Of a DNA stretch of 64,000 nucleotides, positions 58,976-64,000 are shown piece by piece. The DNA is from Clostridiales bacterium (GTDB lineage Bacteria; Bacillota; Clostridia; Oscillospirales; Acutalibacteraceae): the NCBI GenBank assembly GCA_022801595.1, contig JAAWSO010000003.1, positions 62,001 to 126,000 of the forward strand, in the 5' to 3' direction. How positions within the stretch are numbered: position 1 is the stretch's first letter; each line of letters starts with the position of its first letter. Made by a program: the position numbers and the translations under genes. The notes beneath the pieces were generated by a model. That model was given only the letters and a program-made list of their open reading frames with translations. It did no database searches and was not told the origin of the DNA.

Positions 58976-59002
58976 TTATTTGGCAGCAAAATCGATCTAT
59001 TC
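58976..59002 (-). promoter_or_regulatory. weak sigma-G-like promoter upstream of spoVAC
   Basis: Minus-strand GAATA (59002-58998), 15-bp spacer, CAAATAA (58982-58976), against the forespore consensus gnATr-N15-cAnnnTA; one -10 position fails. About 50 bp upstream of spoVAC. Confidence 0.3.
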
Positions 59003-59074
59003 CCAACAATTTTTAACAAACAAACCAGTCGTCTGCGCAATGTATGTTGAAAAAGAAAAGTCCTTTTTTAGATC

Positions 59075-59284
59075 ATGTGGGAGCAAGGACATAGAAAACT
59101 TCTGGAACATATTACTCCCAATGAATTTGATGTTTTACATGATGGCGCTATTGCGGAACTTAGGAAGGGTTCCATGTATCGTTATCAGGCGGAATGCGGA
59201 GCCGAAAATTGGAATGATCCACCAAATAAACAATATATTAATAAACGAGAGATTTTCTTCAAAATGAAGAGAATCTCTTTCTAA
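59075..59284 (+). CDS. doubtful small ORF (69 aa)
   Basis: Frame with coding-like composition, containing KLLEHITPNEFDVLHDGAIA and GSMYRYQAECGAENW, but no ribosome site, no promoter and no family recognised. It could be a remnant of a longer gene. The rest of the gap 58928-59392 is AT-rich with no other feature. Confidence 0.25.
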   Translation: MWEQGHRKLLEHITPNEFDVLHDGAIAELRKGSMYRYQAECGAENWNDPPNKQYINKREIFFKMKRISF

Positions 59285-59392
59285 TATCTCGGAAGAATAC
59301 ACCGACATCTAATTTTGTTTGCAGAGTAGTAGCGCTTAACCTAATAAGGAAAAAAATAACGAAAAAAAAGTTTTAAGTTTCTTTCCAAAAAT

Positions 59393-59421
59393 AAAAAAGC
59401 ACGGATAGAACCATGCTTTTT
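59393..59421 (-). terminator. intrinsic terminator after the GNAT gene
   Basis: On the minus strand AAAAGCATGG-N6-CCGTGCTTTTTT (one G-T pair). Confidence 0.8.
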
Positions 59422-59428
59422 AAAACTT

Positions 59429-59968
59429 TTATTTTTCTCCGATTCCTGGACGATCCGCCCGATAAACCATATGGAGCATATCCATACCATAATAATGCTT
59501 GACCAAAGTCCCGACTGGTTTCATGCCATTACGCTCCGCCACACGCTGGGAAGAACCATTATTCTCCCGGATCATGGAGTAAATCTGGGAACATCCTAAC
59601 GTATCGAAGGCATATTGCTTACAGGCCGCAGCCGCTTCAGTCGCATAGCCTTGATGCCAAGCGTCCTTCTGGAATAAATAGCCTACCTCAACCACCATGG
59701 TCCCATCCCAATCCTGAAGGGTTAGCCCAGCCTGTCCAATCATCTCCCCGGTTTCTTTCTGAATCACTGCCCACAAACCAAAGCCATCCGTTTTGTATCG
59801 CAGCAACTGACGCTCCAGCCATTGCTCCACTTCTTCCTCCGAAAAAGCGTGTTCATACGCATACATCACGTCTGGATCTTGCAGCATCCGGCGAAGTCCT
59901 GGAAGATCGCCTTGTCCCATCCGCCGCAGCCATAGGCGTTTGGTTTCCAAAATAACATCCCGCTGCAC
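59429..59968 (-). CDS. GNAT family acetyltransferase, RimJ/RimL type
   Basis: 179 residues from a GTG start at 59968 behind AGGAGGGG. ILETKRLWLRRM at the N-terminus, the acetyl-CoA loop QKDAWHQGYATEAAAA (about 105-120) and the NGSSQRVAERNGMKPVG segment are typical of ribosomal-protein or antibiotic-type N-acetyltransferases in the RimJ/L group. Substrate unknown. Stands between spoVAC and the GGDEF/EAL gene. Confidence 0.9.
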   Translation of the reverse strand: MQRDVILETKRLWLRRMGQGDLPGLRRMLQDPDVMYAYEHAFSEEEVEQWLERQLLRYKTDGFGLWAVIQKETGEMIGQAGLTLQDWDGTMVVEVGYLFQKDAWHQGYATEAAAACKQYAFDTLGCSQIYSMIRENNGSSQRVAERNGMKPVGTLVKHYYGMDMLHMVYRADRPGIGEK

Positions 59969-60136
59969 CCTTTCCCCTCCTGTTCCCGCAAAAGCATATC
60001 TCCATAGTTTTCATAAAAAATAATCCTACCAACCGTTGGTTTTATTTTCGGCTTTCCAAGGCTTTCTTCCTCTTATGCACCGCGGCTGCCATCATCCAAC
60101 CATTCCGTTTTTGGGAATGATGTCGAAAAAGTCATC

Positions 60137-63100
60137 TCACAAATCCTCAAAATAGCAGTGTTGGCCTTTGCCCCTTTTTTTACTTTTGTAGAGGGCAATA
60201 TCTGCCTGCCGCACACTGTTTTTATAATTAAAGGTTTCGGTTTGTACAAATGTAATTCCTACGCTGCAAGAAAGCGAAAACTGCTTCACTTCTTTTAAGG
60301 CGTCAAACAGTTCCTTCATCCGTCGGTCCAGTACGTTTCGCTGACGGGCTCCCTTGAGGAATACTAAAAATTCATCGCCGCCCAACCGGCCTACCAAAGC
60401 CTTGCTACGGAAAGTGTTTTTCAAAATCTGGCTGAACTGAACCAGCACTTGATCTCCTTGCAGATGGCCAGACTGATCATTGATGGTCTTGAAATTATCC
60501 AAATCCAGAACTACCATGGCTCCGTAACGGGAACCTTCCCCTTCTGTCATATAACGAAGCACCTCATATTCAAAAAATCGACGGTTATAAACATTGGTCA
60601 GCGGGTCGCGGCTGGCTGCCAGCTCTTGAGCCAACTCCCGTTTTTTCTCTACGTCAATATCCCGCAAATATAGTAAGGCATACATATTTTCTGTGATACG
60701 ATCCTGGAACACATGGGCGACCATTTCGACCCAACGGAACTCCTCCCCAATTTTGCGGCGGAAACAGCATTTTTTCGTGTGTTCTCCCTCTCGAAACATT
60801 GTTTTTTCCAAATTTCTGTTGAGATAAGAATGCAGACGCTCTTGCTCTTCTGGAAGCATTACTTCATGCAGATGACGGAACACTGCTTGATGAAAGCTCT
60901 CCTTCTCCTTTTCACATTCGGCTTGGTAGAATTCCCAGAGGCCGCCTGCCGCTTTGAGCTGACCACTTTCCAGGTCCACTTCCGCATATGCAATGGTTTC
61001 CGACAAAATTGCGTGATAAAAATCATGAACCCGATTGTATTCCAACTCCAGCACCCGCTGTTGGCTGGCAGGCTCCAGCAACACCACAATCGTGTTTGCG
61101 TCCGGTTTCTCTTGACCCAAACGACGGGTTTTGATTTTAAAGGATTCATAACATCCCGATTTTGTTTTGAGGAAAAGTTCCAAGTCATCCCGCTCTGGAT
61201 TGGCCTGTACGTGCGAAAAAACCGCCTGGAATGTTTCCACAAAATGAGGGTGTACCATTCCAGATTGAATCCAGCATTCAGGAAAATCATTTTCCCGTTC
61301 CTCTTCGCCGGCCAGCAACTTTCGTTCCGTATGAAAGTAGATAGATCGCTTCGCCTCATTGTATTCAAAGATTTCACTGTTATAAGCGTCTGGAAAAAAT
61401 CGGGGCTTGTCCACCCCGCTGATAATCCGCAGGTATCCATCCAAACAAATCATACCGTTGCTGTCGTCGACCCTGACCCCAAACAACCGCACCATCACTT
61501 CGCCTCGGCTGGGATGGTTCCAGGTATATTCCAACTGCACCAGCCGCTTGGAATGAATCATGTTGCCCAAAGCAAGGTTGACGTAGTCGTAATAGCCGTC
61601 ATTGATCCGGTTATACCAATCGCGATAGCGTTCTTCCGGCGTCCGGTCATTCTGAAAACCCAAAATCTCACACGTGGTATGATCCGCAAACATCTTACAG
61701 ACCCCGCTTTGTTTGTCAATGTGGATCATCCACACCCCCAGCTGGACCGCTTTCAGAATGTCCTGATAGCAGCAATCCATTGGTTCCTTCGGTTGCGTGT
61801 CCGCTTCGTTCCGCTCCATCCAATCCAAGGAGCACAGTGGCGTGGTCCGGTCCCGTGAGGAGGCTGACCGTTCCGTGCTGTTAAAGGCCGCCCGCTCCAT
61901 ATCCAGTTTGTCTTTGATATACTGGCTGATGACCTCTGTTTCAGTCACGTCAATGGCAACTTCCATACGCGCAAGTTTTTGATTCCAGCTGACCAGCTTG
62001 TCCTTTAAGATGAAATGGCGCTTGAGAAATGGATTGTGGAATCCCCAAATATGAAATCCCTTTTTTTCGAGGACAGAGTTGGTACAGAATTCACAAGGGG
62101 CATCTTTTCCCTGCAAGACCTTATAACACTTGCGGCCTTCATAATCGTGGATGCCGGTGATCCGGCGGCCAGCGGGATTCAGATAGTACAGCTCATAGGT
62201 ATCCAAATCGCTGACGTAAACAATATCCTCCATCCCTTCCAACATGGCTTGAAAGTTTTCTCCCGGGTCCGTGGTCTGCAGTTCCCGGTTCCCTCCGGCA
62301 TCCAATTTTTGAAAACCGGTATCCCGGGCCAGTCGCTCCTGATAAGCCAAGCTGTTTTCCTGAATATAAACCTCCTCAAACTGTGTTTTTTCAAACGGTT
62401 TGGCGAAGAGAAAACCCTGCAAAACATTGGGATGTAACCTTTTTAGGACAACCAATTCATCCTCCGACTCCACACCTTCGCAGCAAACCCGAATCTGGGC
62501 GCTGTGCGCCAGTTGGATGATGTGATGAAGCAGACGGTAGTGGTATGCGCTGTGCTGGATTCCGCTGACAAAACAGCGATCAACTTTAATCTCATCAATT
62601 TCAATGTTTTTCATATGGCTCAAGCTGGAATAGCCTGTCCCAAAATCATCGACGGAAATGCTGATTCCACGCTTCTTCCAATCACAAAAAATTTGATTGA
62701 ACCATTGGTAATCCTGCAGCTGGATGCTTTCCGTCACCTCCAGGGTTAAAGCGTCCCCAGGAAGCCCAATTTGATCCAGAGCCTGAAACACTGTTTGGGG
62801 AAAGCCTTCTTTTTTCAACTGCACGTAGGAAAGGTTCACGCTAATATGAAAGCGGGGGATTGCTTCCCTCCATATTTTACATTGATGCAAAGCGGTTTCC
62901 ATCACCCATTGCCCGACAGGACAAATCAGCTCAGAGCGCTCCAAAATCGGCACAAATTCCGAGGGATCAACCGTCCCTCGGCTGGGGGAATCATACCGCA
63001 GCAACGCCTCCGCTCCCAATAGCTGATAGGTCTGGCCGTCAATCTGCGGCTGGTAACACAAGGAAAAGCCACAAAAATTGTTCTGAACGCTTTGCCGCAT

Positions 63101-64000
63101 TTCTTCCTGCAAATCAATGGCGCTCAAGCTTTTCTTAAAGTCATCGGAAGAAAAAAAGGCCAGTTGACTTTTCCCTCTGGTTTTCGCGCGATCCAAAGCA
63201 TTTTCCGCGTATTGATACAAAAGCCTGCCGCTTTTATCCAGCTTCTCCCCATAGGAAACCGCACCAGCCGATACGGTACAGGAATTCGACACACGCTTCT
63301 GCACCTGCTCAAAAATCTGGATTACCGTGCTGGTATCCTTTCCTACCAAATTGACTCCAAAGCGGTCGCCGTCCAGCCGATAAATACGCAGGGAAGGATC
63401 TACGACACGCTCCAATGCTCCGGTGACAATTTTTAGGATGCCGTCTCCAAACTCCCTGCCATATTTCATGTTGATGCTTTTCAAGTTGTCAACATCAAAC
63501 AGCAAAAGATAGCCTCCGCTGTGTTCCTCCAAGCAAATTTCCATGTCCTCGCTTAGTTTAGCGCCGTTGAGCAGCCCCGTAAGAGAATCTACCTTTCGAT
63601 CCAATGCCGTATCTGAGATCCGGCCAATCATCAGCCTAGGCTTTCCGCTGACGTCTAACTGGCATTTTCCTCGGCTGCTAATCCAAATCTTATTGCCTTC
63701 CCGATCCAACAGACGATACTCCATCTTGTGAACCAAAAGCCTTCCGCTCTGGATCTGGTCCATCGTTTCCTGATACGCAGGCAAATCCCGATCATAAACA
63801 ATATCATTCCAGTCTTTCTGGCTGCAAGATTCTTTGCCAAGCAAATTGAGGTTGTATTTTTCATAAATAGGTCCGGCAAAATAAATCCGTCCGGTCTGAA
63901 AATCATTTAAATAGAGAGAATCATCGGTGCTTTCATTCAAAAACCGCAAGGTATCCAAATAGGTTTGAATATCCTGTCCCTGAGCAGAATTAGACCCTTG
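60137..64000 (-). CDS. large PAS-GGDEF-EAL-PAS-GGDEF cyclic-di-GMP protein (5' end outside window)
   Basis: At least 1287 codons; the frame is open to the right edge, so the TTG at 63958 need not be the start. Order: PAS (about 1-115), GGDEF-like domain with LDGDRF in place of GGDEF (about 120-270, probably catalytically inactive or GTP-sensing), EAL phosphodiesterase domain (EALLR, NLSYVQL, EVTES, DDFGTGYSS, Lys in EIKVDR, CEGVE; about 285-530), a PAS with a Cys motif CKVLQGKDAPCEFC (about 625-640), two or more PAS-like domains (about 715-1080), and a C-terminal GGDEF with intact RLGGDEFLVFLKG (about 1205). No membrane segment seen in the visible part. Probably both makes and breaks c-di-GMP under sensory control. 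Confidence 0.88.
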   Translation of the reverse strand, partial: QGSNSAQGQDIQTYLDTLRFLNESTDDSLYLNDFQTGRIYFAGPIYEKYNLNLLGKESCSQKDWNDIVYDRDLPAYQETMDQIQSGRLLVHKMEYRLLDREGNKIWISSRGKCQLDVSGKPRLMIGRISDTALDRKVDSLTGLLNGAKLSEDMEICLEEHSGGYLLLFDVDNLKSINMKYGREFGDGILKIVTGALERVVDPSLRIYRLDGDRFGVNLVGKDTSTVIQIFEQVQKRVSNSCTVSAGAVSYGEKLDKSGRLLYQYAENALDRAKTRGKSQLAFFSSDDFKKSLSAIDLQEEMRQSVQNNFCGFSLCYQPQIDGQTYQLLGAEALLRYDSPSRGTVDPSEFVPILERSELICPVGQWVMETALHQCKIWREAIPRFHISVNLSYVQLKKEGFPQTVFQALDQIGLPGDALTLEVTESIQLQDYQWFNQIFCDWKKRGISISVDDFGTGYSSLSHMKNIEIDEIKVDRCFVSGIQHSAYHYRLLHHIIQLAHSAQIRVCCEGVESEDELVVLKRLHPNVLQGFLFAKPFEKTQFEEVYIQENSLAYQERLARDTGFQKLDAGGNRELQTTDPGENFQAMLEGMEDIVYVSDLDTYELYYLNPAGRRITGIHDYEGRKCYKVLQGKDAPCEFCTNSVLEKKGFHIWGFHNPFLKRHFILKDKLVSWNQKLARMEVAIDVTETEVISQYIKDKLDMERAAFNSTERSASSRDRTTPLCSLDWMERNEADTQPKEPMDCCYQDILKAVQLGVWMIHIDKQSGVCKMFADHTTCEILGFQNDRTPEERYRDWYNRINDGYYDYVNLALGNMIHSKRLVQLEYTWNHPSRGEVMVRLFGVRVDDSNGMICLDGYLRIISGVDKPRFFPDAYNSEIFEYNEAKRSIYFHTERKLLAGEEERENDFPECWIQSGMVHPHFVETFQAVFSHVQANPERDDLELFLKTKSGCYESFKIKTRRLGQEKPDANTIVVLLEPASQQRVLELEYNRVHDFYHAILSETIAYAEVDLESGQLKAAGGLWEFYQAECEKEKESFHQAVFRHLHEVMLPEEQERLHSYLNRNLEKTMFREGEHTKKCCFRRKIGEEFRWVEMVAHVFQDRITENMYALLYLRDIDVEKKRELAQELAASRDPLTNVYNRRFFEYEVLRYMTEGEGSRYGAMVVLDLDNFKTINDQSGHLQGDQVLVQFSQILKNTFRSKALVGRLGGDEFLVFLKGARQRNVLDRRMKELFDALKEVKQFSLSCSVGITFVQTETFNYKNSVRQADIALYKSKKRGKGQHCYFEDL

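Noticed and set aside
58926..59267. 113-codon plus ORF beyond spoVAC
   Set aside because: Overlaps the spoVAC start region antisense, has no ribosome site and no domain.

Overview
The window looks like chromosome from a strictly anaerobic, endospore-forming, low-to-mid GC Firmicute of class Clostridia, probably an Oscillospirales/Ruminococcaceae-type organism. The support is: hrcA-grpE-dnaK-dnaJ under a perfect CIRCE element, pyruvate:ferredoxin oxidoreductase, pyruvate phosphate dikinase, rubrerythrin, a 2[4Fe-4S] ferredoxin, spoVAC-spoVAD, Firmicute-type gene orders (glmU-prs-pth-mfd; lepA-hemW; decarboxylase-holB-ricT-trmN6-rsmI), strong AGGAGG-type ribosome sites and many consensus sigma-A promoters. 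No rRNA, tRNA, CRISPR array, transposase or prophage was seen. The genus assignment is inference.

Layout. 1-5850: a partial alpha/beta hydrolase, then the heat-shock operon (minus strand), with a second promoter in front of dnaJ. 6378-11222: a cooS-family carbon monoxide dehydrogenase homologue co-directional with a nitrate/sulfonate/bicarbonate-type ABC importer, behind a perfect TTGACA-17-TATAAT promoter. The CooS homologue has Asp where one cysteine ligand of the catalytic C-cluster is expected, the most interesting single observation here. 11275-17514: DHHW/MBOAT polysaccharide O-acetylation pair, a GNAT, a DUF4358-like lipoprotein, an ECF sigma/anti-sigma pair and a broken XRE regulator. 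17988-21296: ilvB-ilvN and ilvC (branched-chain amino acids). 21300-28982: small accessory genes, a deacylase, a HAD phosphatase/thioesterase pair, an HGSNAT-like acyltransferase, ychF, and a deletion scar of a BglII-like restriction-modification locus. 28982-35709: lepA-hemW, a heptad-repeat coiled-coil protein, a frameshifted XRE gene, a small Cys-rich protein and ppdK. 36151-43335: a GlmU lacking its acetyltransferase half, prs, pth, mfd, rubrerythrin. 43610-48867: rsmI, trmN6, ferredoxin, ricT, holB and an Orn/Lys/Arg decarboxylase-family gene (all minus). 49046-60000: SGNH hydrolase, CNNM/CorC protein, lipoprotein, nifJ, a membrane protein, spoVAC-spoVAD, GNAT. 60137-64000: a very large PAS/GGDEF/EAL/GGDEF protein running off the right edge.

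Functional threads. Low-potential electron chemistry recurs (PFOR, ferredoxin, CooS homologue, rubrerythrin, Fe-S protein RicT). Genome decay is visible at four places: the restriction-modification scar, two frameshifted XRE regulators and the shortened GlmU. A family of at least six dispersed non-coding repeats (about 60-450 bp) lies in intergenic gaps across the first 44 kb and is not explained by any gene.
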